64,000 nucleotides of DNA from Bifidobacterium saguini DSM 23967. GTDB lineage: Bacteria; Actinomycetota; Actinomycetes; Actinomycetales; Bifidobacteriaceae. Numbering within the stretch: position 1 is the first letter of the stretch; each line of letters begins with the position of its first letter. The notes below the pieces were generated by a model. It was not told where the DNA came from. It saw only the letters and a program-made list of their open reading frames with translations, and did not search any database. The translations under genes and the position numbers were made by a program. This document shows, piece by piece, positions 39,754-48,720 of the stretch. Where the stretch lies: NCBI RefSeq assembly GCF_000741715.1, contig NZ_JGZN01000003.1, forward strand, positions 248,001-312,000, in the 5' to 3' direction.

Positions 39754-40600
39754 ACAAACCCAGCCCAACGCAGTTAATTCCGAAGCTATCGCAGCATTCG
39801 AGACTTCCGGGCCTTCTGCAGTATCCGACTGCAAAGGCTTCGAAGTCAAGCATCTGGTCAAGCAGTATGCCAATGCAGACAAGCCGGTGCTAGACGATAT
39901 CTCCTTCAAGGTAGAGCATGGCACGGTGCTGGTGGTGCTCGGGCCTTCCGGCTCTGGAAAATCCACGCTATTGCGCACCCTCGCCGGTCTTGAGCCGATT
40001 CAGGGCGGCACCATCTCCATCAATGAGAAGGTAATTGACGAGGGCAAGCCCGGCACCGAAAAAGCCGGACGCTCCAATCGTTCCAGTGAACTGCGTACGC
40101 GTATCGGCATGGTGTTCCAAAGCTACGACCTGTTTCCGAACAAAACCGTGCTGGGCAACATTACGATGGCACCGGTGCTCGTACAGAAGCGAGACAAGGC
40201 GGAAGTTGAAGCTGAAGCACTGAAACTACTCGAACGAGTAGGCCTTGCCGATCGTAAGAACGCTTGGCCGCATGAGCTCTCCGGCGGTCAGCGGCAACGC
40301 GTCGCCATCTGCCGAGCCCTGATTCTTCATCCGGAAGTACTGCTGCTCGATGAGATTACCGCAGCACTTGACCCGGAAATGGTGCGTGAAGTGCTTGACG
40401 TGGTGCTCGAACTGGCCAAGGCCGGGCAGACCATGCTCATCGTGACCCATGAAATGCAGTTCGCTCGCGCTATTGCCGATCATGTGATTCTGCTGGACGG
40501 TGGCCACATCGTCGAGGAATCACATGATGCGCACGCGTTCTTTGCCCACCCGCAAACCGAACGCGCCCAGCAATTCCTGCGCACCTTCGAATTTGAGTGA
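39746..40600 (+). CDS. Amino acid ABC transporter ATP-binding protein
   Basis: 284 residues from the ATG at 39746. Walker A GPSGSGKST, Q-loop MVFQSYDLFPN, signature LSGGQRQRVAICRAL, Walker B LLLDE and switch His MLIVTHEM. The D-loop region reads DEITAALDPE where most relatives have DEPTSALDPE. The N-terminal 32 residues are an acidic extension before the ATPase fold. It energises the two permeases upstream. Confidence 0.94.
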   Translation: MTEQTQPNAVNSEAIAAFETSGPSAVSDCKGFEVKHLVKQYANADKPVLDDISFKVEHGTVLVVLGPSGSGKSTLLRTLAGLEPIQGGTISINEKVIDEGKPGTEKAGRSNRSSELRTRIGMVFQSYDLFPNKTVLGNITMAPVLVQKRDKAEVEAEALKLLERVGLADRKNAWPHELSGGQRQRVAICRALILHPEVLLLDEITAALDPEMVREVLDVVLELAKAGQTMLIVTHEMQFARAIADHVILLDGGHIVEESHDAHAFFAHPQTERAQQFLRTFEFE

Positions 40601-40671
40601 CTTCATAACTGAACTGGATAACTGAATAACCCATCACAACCAAGAAATAATAAGAGAGAAGGGAAGAGCCA

Positions 40672-41577
40672 ATGACCATCAAGATTGGCAACGCTTTCAA
40701 GACAATCATCGCCACCGGAGCGGCCCTGATGATGGCCGTCTCCGTGGCCGCATGCGGTCCGAGCGCTGGAACCCCGTCCGACTCCGCATCCTCCGATTCC
40801 AGCTCCTCCAGCTCCAGCGCAAACGCCAAGGCGCGCACGCTGGACGAGATTAAGAAGAGCGGCAAGATCAAGATCGCCGTCTTCTCCGATAAGGCTCCGT
40901 TCGGCTATGTGGATCAGGACGGCAAGTACCAGGGTTATGACGTGGTCTTCGCCGAGCGCTTGGCCAAGGATTTGGGCGTTGACGTGGAATACACTTCAGT
41001 GGATCCGGCCGCTCGCGTGGACGTGCTCACCTCCAACAAGGTGGATTTGGTGCTCGCCAACTTTACCGTGACCGATGAGCGCGCTGAAAAGGTGGACTTC
41101 GCAAAGCCATACATGAAGGTGGCACTCGGTGTGGTCTCCCCGGAAGACGCTCAGATTACCGATGTGAGCCAGTTGGATGGCAAGACCCTGATTATCGCCA
41201 AGGGCACCACCGCTGAAACCTGGTTCGAGAAGAACGCTCCGAACGTTACGCTGCAGAAGTACGACCAGTACGCTGACGCCTACAATGCGCTGCTGGACGG
41301 CCGCGGCGACGCCTTCTCCACCGACAACACCGAGGTGCTGGCTTGGGCCAAGGCCAACAAGGGCTTCAAGGTGGGTATCACCCACTTGGGCGATGATGAC
41401 ACCATTGCTCCCGCCGTGCAGAAGGGCAACAAGGAGCTGCTCGACTTCGTGAACGAGGAAATCGCCAAGCTTGGCGAAGAGAACTTCTTCCACAAGGATT
41501 ACGAGCAGACCCTCGAGCCGGTCTACGGTGATGAAGTGGATCCCGATGAGATTGTGGTAGAAGGCGGAGAGCTCTGA
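40672..41577 (+). CDS. Amino acid ABC transporter substrate-binding lipoprotein
   Basis: 301 residues. Signal peptide with lipobox VAAC, so Cys28 should be lipidated and the protein anchored outside the membrane. A Ser-rich linker (about 36-52) follows. The SBP_bac_3 domain starts with IKIAVFSDKAPFGYVDQDG and includes YDVVFAERLAKDLGV and ANFTVTDERAEKVDFAKPY. It binds a polar amino acid for the operon. The C-terminus is acidic (GDEVDPDEIVVEGG). It is followed by a strong terminator. Neighbouring cystathionine-type enzymes suggest, but do not prove, a sulfur amino acid. Confidence 0.94.
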   Translation: MTIKIGNAFKTIIATGAALMMAVSVAACGPSAGTPSDSASSDSSSSSSSANAKARTLDEIKKSGKIKIAVFSDKAPFGYVDQDGKYQGYDVVFAERLAKDLGVDVEYTSVDPAARVDVLTSNKVDLVLANFTVTDERAEKVDFAKPYMKVALGVVSPEDAQITDVSQLDGKTLIIAKGTTAETWFEKNAPNVTLQKYDQYADAYNALLDGRGDAFSTDNTEVLAWAKANKGFKVGITHLGDDDTIAPAVQKGNKELLDFVNEEIAKLGEENFFHKDYEQTLEPVYGDEVDPDEIVVEGGEL

Positions 41578-41609
41578 CACATAGCCTTCCATAACCAACA
41601 CATATAACA

Positions 41610-41634
41610 ACGCCGGCCTTAAGGCCGGCGTTTT
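41610..41634 (+). terminator. Rho-independent terminator
   Basis: ACGCCGGCCTTAAGGCCGGC is a near-perfect stem with almost no loop, followed by GTTTT. It ends the first amino acid transporter operon. Confidence 0.88.
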
Positions 41635-41718
41635 GCGTTATGGTCGAAACTGTGCCAAGCAAGGAATGTCCTTGCTGCATAAGGCCAATGAATTCTAGCA
41701 ACTCAAAGGGGGTGCGCA

Positions 41719-42951
41719 ATGACCAGGTTCAACACTCAGCTCGTCCACGGACTGCCGGTTGACGATAACAACACCGGAGCCGTGAACCCGCCGATCTACA
41801 ACTCCACGACATATGCCTTCGAGAGGGTCGATGCGATGCCTCGCTATGACTATGCTCGAAGCGGCAATCCAACCCGCGATTTTCTTGAGCGCCAGATCTC
41901 ACAGCTCGAGGAAGGCACACGAGGATTCGCTTTCGCTTCCGGCCTTGCCGCGATTCACGCCGTGCTTTCCATCTTCAAGCCGGGCGACCGCATTGTAGTG
42001 GGAGACAATATCTACGGCGGTACTTACTCGCAGCTCAATGAATTTTTCACCCGCTGGGGTCTGCAAGTCGACGCCGTCGACACGCAGGACCTGACCGCTC
42101 TCACCGCAGCTGTGCAGGGCGATCCCGAGAACGGCATCGCGCCAGCACAGGCCGTCTACTTTGAAACCATCACCAACCCATTGCTCAAAGTCAACGACGT
42201 ACGCGGTATTGCCGCAGTCGCTCACCGTTTCGGTGCGCTGACCATCGTGGATAACACGTTCGTCACTCCATATCTGCAGAAGCCGCTTTCCCTCGGCGCG
42301 GACGTGGTGATTCATTCCGCCACCAAATACTTGGCCGGTCACTCCGACGTGAACGCCGGTTTGGTAGTGGCATCCGGCGAGGATTTGGCCAACCGCATCT
42401 ACTTCGCACAGAATCGTTTGGGTGGCGTTCTGGCACCGGCCGAATGCGATGCGGTACGCCGTGGTATTCAGACCCTCGCTCTGCGCATGGATCGTCAGCA
42501 GGAGAACGCGCTCGCCGTGGGCCGTTACCTGCTCGCTCACCCACTGGTGAAGTCCGTGCATTACCCAGGTCTTCCAGGAGCCGGAGACCAGCGTCTTGCG
42601 GCCAAAGGTTTGAAGGGTGCCGGTGGCGTACTGAGCTTTGAGGTTGTTCCGGGAGTCGATCCCGCGGACCTGCTCAATAATCTGCATGTATTCCGTCTGG
42701 CCGTTTCACTGGGCGCGGTCGAATCCCTGGCCGAACTGCCTTGTCGTATGACCCACTTCGAACTGCCACGCGAAGAACGCCTCAAAGTCGGTATCACCGA
42801 TGAACTGGTACGTCTTTCTTTGGGCATCGAAGATGCGGCCGACCTCATCGAAGATTTGGGACAGGCGTTCGATATCGCCTATGAGCAGTACCTCAAGCGT
42901 CATGCCGGCTCTGACGTGTTCGCACAAATAACGGAGGAGGCATTCGCCTAG
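41719..42951 (+). CDS. Cystathionine gamma-synthase/lyase family PLP enzyme
   Basis: 410 residues, Cys/Met metabolism fold type I. PLP lysine in SATKYLAGHSD, cofactor-binding YARSGNPTR and IVDNTFVTPYLQ, and C-terminal ITDELVRLSLGIEDAADL. The sequence fits cystathionine gamma-synthase, gamma-lyase or beta-lyase; the family does not allow a firm choice by eye. Its place beside an O-acetylhomoserine sulfhydrylase and two amino acid transporters supports transsulfuration or cysteine breakdown. AAAGGGGG precedes the ATG. A CAAGGAATGTCCTTG palindrome (near 41660-41674) upstream may be an operator. Confidence 0.9.
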   Translation: MTRFNTQLVHGLPVDDNNTGAVNPPIYNSTTYAFERVDAMPRYDYARSGNPTRDFLERQISQLEEGTRGFAFASGLAAIHAVLSIFKPGDRIVVGDNIYGGTYSQLNEFFTRWGLQVDAVDTQDLTALTAAVQGDPENGIAPAQAVYFETITNPLLKVNDVRGIAAVAHRFGALTIVDNTFVTPYLQKPLSLGADVVIHSATKYLAGHSDVNAGLVVASGEDLANRIYFAQNRLGGVLAPAECDAVRRGIQTLALRMDRQQENALAVGRYLLAHPLVKSVHYPGLPGAGDQRLAAKGLKGAGGVLSFEVVPGVDPADLLNNLHVFRLAVSLGAVESLAELPCRMTHFELPREERLKVGITDELVRLSLGIEDAADLIEDLGQAFDIAYEQYLKRHAGSDVFAQITEEAFA

Positions 42952-43015
42952 CGAATGTGAAATGTGCAATACATTTCCCAGACTATCGCAGACATGAATT
43001 GGGGCTGACATACAT

Positions 43016-44326
43016 ATGGGTATCGCATCCGAAAACGAGGAGTTCGCCACACGCGCGATTCATGCGGGATACAATCCGCTGGAATACGGACATGCGGCAG
43101 TGCCTCCTATCTACGCATCCGCCGCATTCGACTTGGAGAATGCCGTACGTGGCGATGCGCTTGCGGGCGGACTCATCGACGGATTCGAATACTCCCGTGT
43201 GGCCAACCCCACTGTTGACGTATTGGAAAAACGTCTGGCCGCTCTGGAAGGCGGCATTGGAGCTGTAGCCGTTGGCTCCGGTATGGCTGCGGTGAGTTAC
43301 GCGCTGATGTGCGCAGGCGAGGGCGGTGGTAGAATCATCGCTCCCAGCAATTTATATGGTGCAAGCGTGGATGCACTCGGTGATTTTCTACCACAATTCG
43401 GCATCCACACGGATTTCGTCAAAAGCATCAACGACTTGTCTGAAGTGGAATCACGTATTGGTCCGGATACGCGAGCGATTTTCACGGAAACCGTGGCCAA
43501 TCCCTCCACGGAATTGTTGGACATCGAGCCGCTTGCACAGTTGGCGCACAGCCACGGCATCGCCCTGATCGTAGACAACACCGTGCCGACGCCCTACCTG
43601 TTGCGTCCGATTGAATTCGGTGCGGATATCGTCGTACATTCCACAACCAAAGGCATCACCGGCCACGGCAATGCGATTGGTGGCGCTATCATCGATGCCG
43701 GCAAATTCGATTGGGCCAACGGTCGATTTCCGCAGTTCACCACCCGGCAGCAGGTTATTAGTGACGACCGCAATAACGAGTGGCACAGTTTTGCCAGCAA
43801 GTATGGCAATGCTGCATTCATTAAGCGCATTCGCATCAAATACTTGCGAACGTTCGGTGCCGTGGCCAGTCCATTCAATGCGTACCTATCGTTGATCGGG
43901 TTGGAAACATTGCCGCAGCGAGTCAGCCAGCAGGTGGCTTCCGCGCAGCATATCGCTCAACATTTGAGCCGTGCCGCCCATGTGATGAAAGTCAATTATT
44001 CTGGGCTGGGCTATACGCCGCAATACGAGCTGGTAGGCAAGTATTTTCCGCGCGGTGTTGGTCAGATTCTCTCATTCCTGGTAGATGGCAGTGCGGATAA
44101 CGTGCGCCGCATCATCGATGGCACCAAGCTGTTCTCCTATGTGCCGAACATTGGAGACGCTCGTTCGCTGATCGTTGATCCAGCACATATCACGCATCGC
44201 GAGGTGCCAGCTGAAGCGCGTATCGCGGCCGGTGTGAGCGACAATCTCATTCGATTGTCCATCGGATTGGAAAACGTGAACGATCTCATTGCTGATTTGG
44301 ATCAGGCGATTGCTCATGCATACTGA
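43016..44326 (+). CDS. O-acetylhomoserine sulfhydrylase-type PLP enzyme
   Basis: 436 residues, the usual length for MetY. It has the long-form features ATRAIHAGYNPLEYGHAAVP, YSRVANPTVDVLEKRLAALE, the PLP lysine region VVHSTTKGITGHGNAIGG, and the insertion WANGRFPQFTT after it that marks the sulfhydrylase branch. It would make homocysteine (or methionine) from O-acetylhomoserine and sulfide (or methanethiol). It lies 64 bases after the cystathionine enzyme, likely in one transcript. The ribosome site is weak. Confidence 0.92.
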   Translation: MGIASENEEFATRAIHAGYNPLEYGHAAVPPIYASAAFDLENAVRGDALAGGLIDGFEYSRVANPTVDVLEKRLAALEGGIGAVAVGSGMAAVSYALMCAGEGGGRIIAPSNLYGASVDALGDFLPQFGIHTDFVKSINDLSEVESRIGPDTRAIFTETVANPSTELLDIEPLAQLAHSHGIALIVDNTVPTPYLLRPIEFGADIVVHSTTKGITGHGNAIGGAIIDAGKFDWANGRFPQFTTRQQVISDDRNNEWHSFASKYGNAAFIKRIRIKYLRTFGAVASPFNAYLSLIGLETLPQRVSQQVASAQHIAQHLSRAAHVMKVNYSGLGYTPQYELVGKYFPRGVGQILSFLVDGSADNVRRIIDGTKLFSYVPNIGDARSLIVDPAHITHREVPAEARIAAGVSDNLIRLSIGLENVNDLIADLDQAIAHAY

Positions 44327-44418
44327 GCGTTGCAGCTGTTCGTTGTGAGAATAATCTGTGCTGTTATTCTTAAGGACATTGTGAACTTGGGGTTGACATA
44401 GTGAAGAAAGGACAGAAC

Positions 44419-44661
44419 ATGGCTATTGATGTGTATGGTGCAACATGGTGTGGCGATTGCAAGCAGGCAAAGCGCACGCTTGAGGAACTTGGCACCGAAT
44501 ATAACTGGCACAACATTGAAACCGAAGATGGTGCCGCCGATCGTGCGGTGGCCATTAGCGGACAGCAGCATATTCCGGTGGTACTGTACCCGGATGGCAG
44601 CTTCCAAGTGGAACCTTCCGCAGTGGATATCAAGAACAAAGTCAGCGAACTGGGATTGTAA
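44419..44661 (+). CDS. Glutaredoxin/mycoredoxin-like thiol protein
   Basis: 80 residues from the ATG at 44419 (AAAGGA six bases upstream). Thioredoxin-fold small redoxin with the active site YGATWCGDCKQAK, so a dithiol CGDC, and the cis-Pro segment QHIPVVLYPDG. The size and motif are those of actinobacterial glutaredoxin-like (mycoredoxin/NrdH-type) proteins. The thiol cofactor or reductase partner is not evident. It is located just after the sulfur amino acid enzymes and is followed by a terminator. Confidence 0.9.
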   Translation: MAIDVYGATWCGDCKQAKRTLEELGTEYNWHNIETEDGAADRAVAISGQQHIPVVLYPDGSFQVEPSAVDIKNKVSELGL

Positions 44662-44682
44662 GAGACAGTTTCAGAACCGTTG

Positions 44683-44714
44683 AGCGATTGCCGTACCGGT
44701 GCAATCGCTTTTTT
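44683..44714 (+). terminator. Rho-independent terminator
   Basis: AGCGATTGC pairs with GCAATCGCT around a 9-base loop and runs into TTTTTT. It ends the cystathionine enzyme to glutaredoxin block. Confidence 0.92.
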
Positions 44715-44885
44715 ATTGACAGGAATTGGCTGTTCGACATCGGCTGTTTATTGATGTGAATAGCTGTTCATAGGTAACGCATATAGCCACGCCGAAACAT
44801 GAGCATATGGGCGAGTCTACGGTGAATGGTTGTACGGCGGAGCGGCTCTGGCGTACGGAACAGTAATGATAAGGGAAGTAGCAGC

Positions 44886-45644
44886 ATGATTCAGATCAGG
44901 GGCGTGAGCAAAAGCTTCGAGGGCACCAAGGTGCTTGACGGGCTTGACCTTGACATTCCTCGTCAGAATGTGGTCACTATTATCGGGCCTTCAGGTTCCG
45001 GCAAGTCCACGCTGCTGCGCATTCTGGATTTTCTCGAGCATGCTGATTCCGGCACCGTTGACTTTGGTGATGGGGCAGTGGATTTAACCACCACCAAAAC
45101 TGCTGATATACGCAAAGTACGTTCCAAAATCGGGTTCGTATTCCAGAATTACAACCTGTTTTTGAACAAGAACGCGTTGGAAAACGTAGCTGAACCACTG
45201 ATTTATGCCAAAGGGTTGAAGCCCGACGAAGCTCGCAAGATTGCAGCCGAACAGCTTGATCGTGTGGGATTGGCCGATTATCAGGATCGATTCCCAAGCA
45301 CATTGTCGGGTGGACAGCAGCAGCGCGTAGGCATTGCTCGCGCGGTAGCCATGAATCCTGAATTGCTGGTGCTTGATGAGCCGACTTCGGCACTGGATCC
45401 CGAAATGGTGACCGGTGTGCTTGAAGTCATCAAGCAGCTCGGCAAAGATGGCATGACGATGCTGATGGTCACTCACGAAATGCGTTTCGCTTATGAAGCT
45501 TCGAACCATGTGGTGTTCATCGAGGGTGGTCATGTGATTGAACAGGGTGACCCGAAGCAGCTCTTCGAACATCCACGAGAAGAACGTACCGCCGAATTCC
45601 TGTCGTCCACGAATAATGTGCTGATGATTCCCGCATCACGATAG
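44886..45644 (+). CDS. Polar amino acid ABC transporter ATP-binding protein
   Basis: 252 residues from the ATG at 44886, with AAGGGA upstream; an earlier in-frame ATG (44826) encodes no conserved sequence. Walker A GPSGSGKST, Q-loop FVFQNYNLFLN, signature LSGGQQQRVGIARAV, Walker B LLVLDEPTSALDPE and switch His MLMVTHEM. GlnQ/TcyC-type. First gene of ATPase, binding protein, permease. This operon is separate from the transporter at 38433-41577, but of the same class. Confidence 0.94.
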   Translation: MIQIRGVSKSFEGTKVLDGLDLDIPRQNVVTIIGPSGSGKSTLLRILDFLEHADSGTVDFGDGAVDLTTTKTADIRKVRSKIGFVFQNYNLFLNKNALENVAEPLIYAKGLKPDEARKIAAEQLDRVGLADYQDRFPSTLSGGQQQRVGIARAVAMNPELLVLDEPTSALDPEMVTGVLEVIKQLGKDGMTMLMVTHEMRFAYEASNHVVFIEGGHVIEQGDPKQLFEHPREERTAEFLSSTNNVLMIPASR

Positions 45645-45717
45645 CGGCGAGCTGAAGCACCAGAATTCACAGTTGTTGATTCAACCATTGATGACAATAT
45701 CAAGAGAGGGGTTTGTC

Positions 45718-46536
45718 ATGTCTCAGAATCATCTTATCCGCAAGGCCGTTGCCTTGCTGTCCGGCGTTGCCGTGCTGTTCTCAGTGGCTGCCTGCGGTTC
45801 CGCATCTGCGGGCGGATCCAACTCCAACGCTCTGGAGCAGGTCAAGCAGGCCGGCAAGATTGTGTTCGCCACCGAGGGCACGTATGCTCCGTTCAGCTAC
45901 CATGACTCCAAAACCAATGAGCTGACCGGCTACGACGTTGAAGTGGCCAAGGCCATTGCCAAGGAAGTCGGCGTCAAGGCCGAATTCGCTGAAGGCAGCT
46001 TTGACTCTCTGCTGGCCGGCGTGGATGCCAAGAAGTACGATACGGTTGCCGACCAGATTTCCGCCACTGACGAGCGCAAGGCTAAGTACGACTTCTCCGA
46101 CCCGTACACCTACTCCTACGGTGTGGTCATCACTTCCAAGGAGAATCCGAAGAATGTGAAGTCCTTCGATGATGTCAAGGGTTTGCGTGCTGCTGAAACC
46201 GGCACCTCCAACTGGAACAAGACCGCTCAGGAGAAGGGCGCCACCATTGTGCAGGTCAATGACTTCGGCCAGCAGGTTGACGCCATTACCTCTGGTCGTG
46301 CAGACGTGTCGCTGAACGACGGCCTCGCCGCCCTTGACTACTTGAAGCAAAAGCCTGACGCGGATATCAAGATCGCAGCCAAGTCCGAGAAGACCCCGGC
46401 CGCCTACCTGCCGTTCCGCAAGGGCAGCGACGATCTGGTCAAGGAAGTCAACAAGGCCATCTCCAAGCTGCAGAAGGATGGCACTCTGACCAAGATTTCC
46501 GAGAAATACTTCGGTGAGGACTTCTCTCAGGAGTAA
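45718..46536 (+). CDS. Amino acid ABC transporter substrate-binding lipoprotein
   Basis: 272 residues from the ATG at 45718. Lipobox VAAC gives a lipidated Cys26. The SBP_bac_3 domain has IVFATEGTYAPFSYHDSKTN, TGYDVEVAKAIAKEVGV, ADQISATDERKAKYDFSDPY and LPFRKGSDDL. The pattern TEGTYAPFSYHD with ISATDERK is close to cystine/cysteine-binding TcyA-type proteins, and the gene context agrees, but substrate assignment stays tentative. The permease follows after a 91-base gap. Confidence 0.93.
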   Translation: MSQNHLIRKAVALLSGVAVLFSVAACGSASAGGSNSNALEQVKQAGKIVFATEGTYAPFSYHDSKTNELTGYDVEVAKAIAKEVGVKAEFAEGSFDSLLAGVDAKKYDTVADQISATDERKAKYDFSDPYTYSYGVVITSKENPKNVKSFDDVKGLRAAETGTSNWNKTAQEKGATIVQVNDFGQQVDAITSGRADVSLNDGLAALDYLKQKPDADIKIAAKSEKTPAAYLPFRKGSDDLVKEVNKAISKLQKDGTLTKISEKYFGEDFSQE

Positions 46537-46627
46537 GCCCTCGATGTCGGTTCCCTTGCCAGCAAGCAGGGAAGAGGCTCATAATAATCGGCCTGATGGA
46601 TACGTATTAACCAACAAAGGATAACCA

Positions 46628-47290
46628 ATGGATGCACGAGTATGGGGAATAGTCGTAGATTCCTTTACTAAGCTACTGATTCCCGGTATTACCGTGACCA
46701 TTCCGCTGACGCTGATCTCCTTCGCCCTCGGTTTGATCCTGGCGATTGTGGTGGCGTTGGTTCGCGTGGCCAAAGTTCCTGTGGCATCGCAGATTGCATG
46801 GTTCTACATCTGGGTGTTCCGCGGAACGCCGTTGCTGGTGCAGCTGTTCGTTATCTTCTTCGGTCTGCCATCCATCGGCATTACGATTCCTGCACTGCCT
46901 TCCGCGGTGATTGCGTTTTCGCTCAACGTGGGCGCGTATGCCGCCGAAACGTTACGCGGTGCTATTCTGGCCGTGCCCAAAGGCCAGCTTGAAGCCGGTC
47001 TTGCGGCGAATATGCCATACGTCACAATTATGCGTCGCATCATTCTGCCGCAAGCGTTCCGTTCAGCGTTCCCGCCCTTGTTCAATTCCTTCATCGCGCT
47101 GGTCAAGGATACGTCCCTGGCCGCAAATATCACAGTGGTAGAAATGTTCATGACCGCGCAGCGTATCGTAGCTATCTACTATGAGCCATTGGTGCTGTAT
47201 ATCGAAGTGGGACTTATCTACTTGGTATTCTGCACGCTGCTGGGATGGCTGCAGGACTATTGCGAGAAGAAACTCAACGAGCACTTCTAA
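46628..47290 (+). CDS. Amino acid ABC transporter permease
   Basis: 220 residues, HisM/GlnP (TcyB/YecS-like) family. About five helices, with WFYIWVFRGTPLLVQLFVIF and the EAA-type loop AGLAANMPYVTIMRRIILPQ. As the only permease in this operon it probably works as a homodimer. It is the last gene of the operon, followed by a terminator at 47314. Confidence 0.94.
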   Translation: MDARVWGIVVDSFTKLLIPGITVTIPLTLISFALGLILAIVVALVRVAKVPVASQIAWFYIWVFRGTPLLVQLFVIFFGLPSIGITIPALPSAVIAFSLNVGAYAAETLRGAILAVPKGQLEAGLAANMPYVTIMRRIILPQAFRSAFPPLFNSFIALVKDTSLAANITVVEMFMTAQRIVAIYYEPLVLYIEVGLIYLVFCTLLGWLQDYCEKKLNEHF

Positions 47291-47313
47291 CAGTGCTGTT
47301 GATGCTTCGGTTG

Positions 47314-47346
47314 AAGGCGCTTCCTTGATGAAGCGCCTTTTTCATT
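47314..47346 (+). terminator. Rho-independent terminator
   Basis: AAGGCGCTTC pairs with GAAGCGCCTT around CTTGAT, followed by TTTCATTTTTT. It is located just after the permease stop. Confidence 0.9.
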
Positions 47347-47513
47347 TTTTGTATATTCGCCTGCACATGGTGAACGGAACGTGAAATCTCATCATATGCC
47401 TGATATGACTCGCATAGAGGTCCATCCATTCCAGCTGTTGCGCTGGTAGCATGGAAACTGTTGGGTCACGGCACAACGATATGCCGTGCTTAGCCCTTGG
47501 AAAGGGGGCTTCG

Positions 47514-48431
47514 ATGACTATTGCAGCCATGTTGGGAGGAACCATGCTGTTGCTGCTGATTCTGTTGATCATTATTATTCTGCTGGTGTTCGCCGCGATT
47601 TTCGTCGTGCCGCAGCAGCAGGCATATATCATCGAACGATTCGGTAAATTCCTGAAAGTTCAGTTCGCTGGTATCCACATGCGTATTCCGTTCGTCGATC
47701 GCATTGCCATGAAAACGAATATGCGCGTGAACCAGTTGAACGTGCAATTGGAAACCAAGACGCTGGATAATGTGTTCGTTACCGTGGTGGCATCCACGCA
47801 GTTCCGCGTTAATCCAAATGATGTAGCTACCGCATACTATGAGCTGCGTGATCCAGCCGGTCAGCTTCGTAGCTACATGGAAGATGCTTTACGCTCCGCC
47901 ATCCCTGCCCTGAGCTTGGATGATGCATTCGCTCGTAAGGATGATGTGGCTTCCGATGTGCAGAAAACCGTTGGCAATGAGATGAGCCGATTCGGTTTCA
48001 CCGTGGTCAAGACCCTGATTACGGCCATCGACCCAAGCCCGCAGGTCAAGAACGCGATGGATTCCATCAACGCCGCCCAGCGTGAGAAGGAAGCCACCCG
48101 TCAGCGTGCTGAAGCGCAGCGTATCCAGATAGAGACCCAGGCCGCTGCGGAAGCTGAGAAGACTCGTCTTCAAGGTGAAGGCCAGGCTAACTACCGTCGC
48201 GAAATCGCCAACGGTATCGTCGACCAGATTAAGAGTTTGCAGGCTGTGGGCATGAACATCAATGATGTGAACAACGTGGTGTTGTTCAACCAGTATCTTG
48301 ATGTGATGCGCTCGCTGTCTGAATCCAACAATGCGAAGACCGTGGTATTGCCGGCTTCCACGCCGGGAGGCTATCAGGATCTCTATGAGCAGGTCACCAA
48401 GGCCATGCTCACCGCCTCCGAAACTAAGTAG
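47514..48431 (+). CDS. SPFH/band 7 domain protein (stomatin-like)
   Basis: 305 residues from the ATG at 47514 (AAAGGGGG upstream). One N-terminal membrane helix (about 9-32), then the SPFH domain (VVPQQQAYIIERFGKFLKV, KTLDNVFVTVVASTQFRV, FGFTVVKTLITAIDPSPQV). A coiled coil rich in Glu, Ala and Arg follows at about 190-245, then a C-terminal segment. Such proteins form membrane rafts or cages and recruit proteases. The usual NfeD partner is not adjacent. It is transcribed alone. Confidence 0.94.
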   Translation: MTIAAMLGGTMLLLLILLIIIILLVFAAIFVVPQQQAYIIERFGKFLKVQFAGIHMRIPFVDRIAMKTNMRVNQLNVQLETKTLDNVFVTVVASTQFRVNPNDVATAYYELRDPAGQLRSYMEDALRSAIPALSLDDAFARKDDVASDVQKTVGNEMSRFGFTVVKTLITAIDPSPQVKNAMDSINAAQREKEATRQRAEAQRIQIETQAAAEAEKTRLQGEGQANYRREIANGIVDQIKSLQAVGMNINDVNNVVLFNQYLDVMRSLSESNNAKTVVLPASTPGGYQDLYEQVTKAMLTASETK

Positions 48432-48490
48432 GAGCAGACGGTTTCCCATCCCGCCAAGCACCTACCTCCACTGCTTCTACTACCTCCATT

Positions 48491-48658
48491 GACTGTAGGT
48501 TTTTGAACTTTAACTGTAGGTTTTTGAACACTGACTGTAGGATATCGAACGTAATTCGTTCAGAAACCTACAGTCAGTGTCAGATATCCTACAGTCAAAG
48601 TTCAAAAACCTACAGTCAATGTTGAATACCCTACAGTCAGTGTTCAAAAACCTACAGT
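48491..48658. repeat. Phased 21-bp inverted repeat array
   Basis: Eight units at an exact 21-base period. Three forward ACTGTAGG units start at 48492, 48513 and 48534. After a centre with the palindrome GAACGTAATTCGTTC, five reverse CCTACAGT units start at 48567, 48588, 48609, 48630 and 48651. Between them the sequence is conserved as TTTTTGAAC or its complement. The whole could fold into one long hairpin as RNA, or present sites on one face of the DNA. There is no open reading frame of note. It lies between the SPFH gene and the 3' end of the patatin gene. Confidence 0.9.
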
Positions 48659-48720
48659 CGGGATGAGAGGTTCGGATTTCAGGGGTGCGGAGGTATCACG
48701 GTATCGCGAAAAAATGTCTG

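Noticed and set aside
48491-48658. CRISPR array
   Set aside because: The period is 21 bases with no separate constant repeat and unique spacer, units occur in both orientations, and there are no cas genes nearby.
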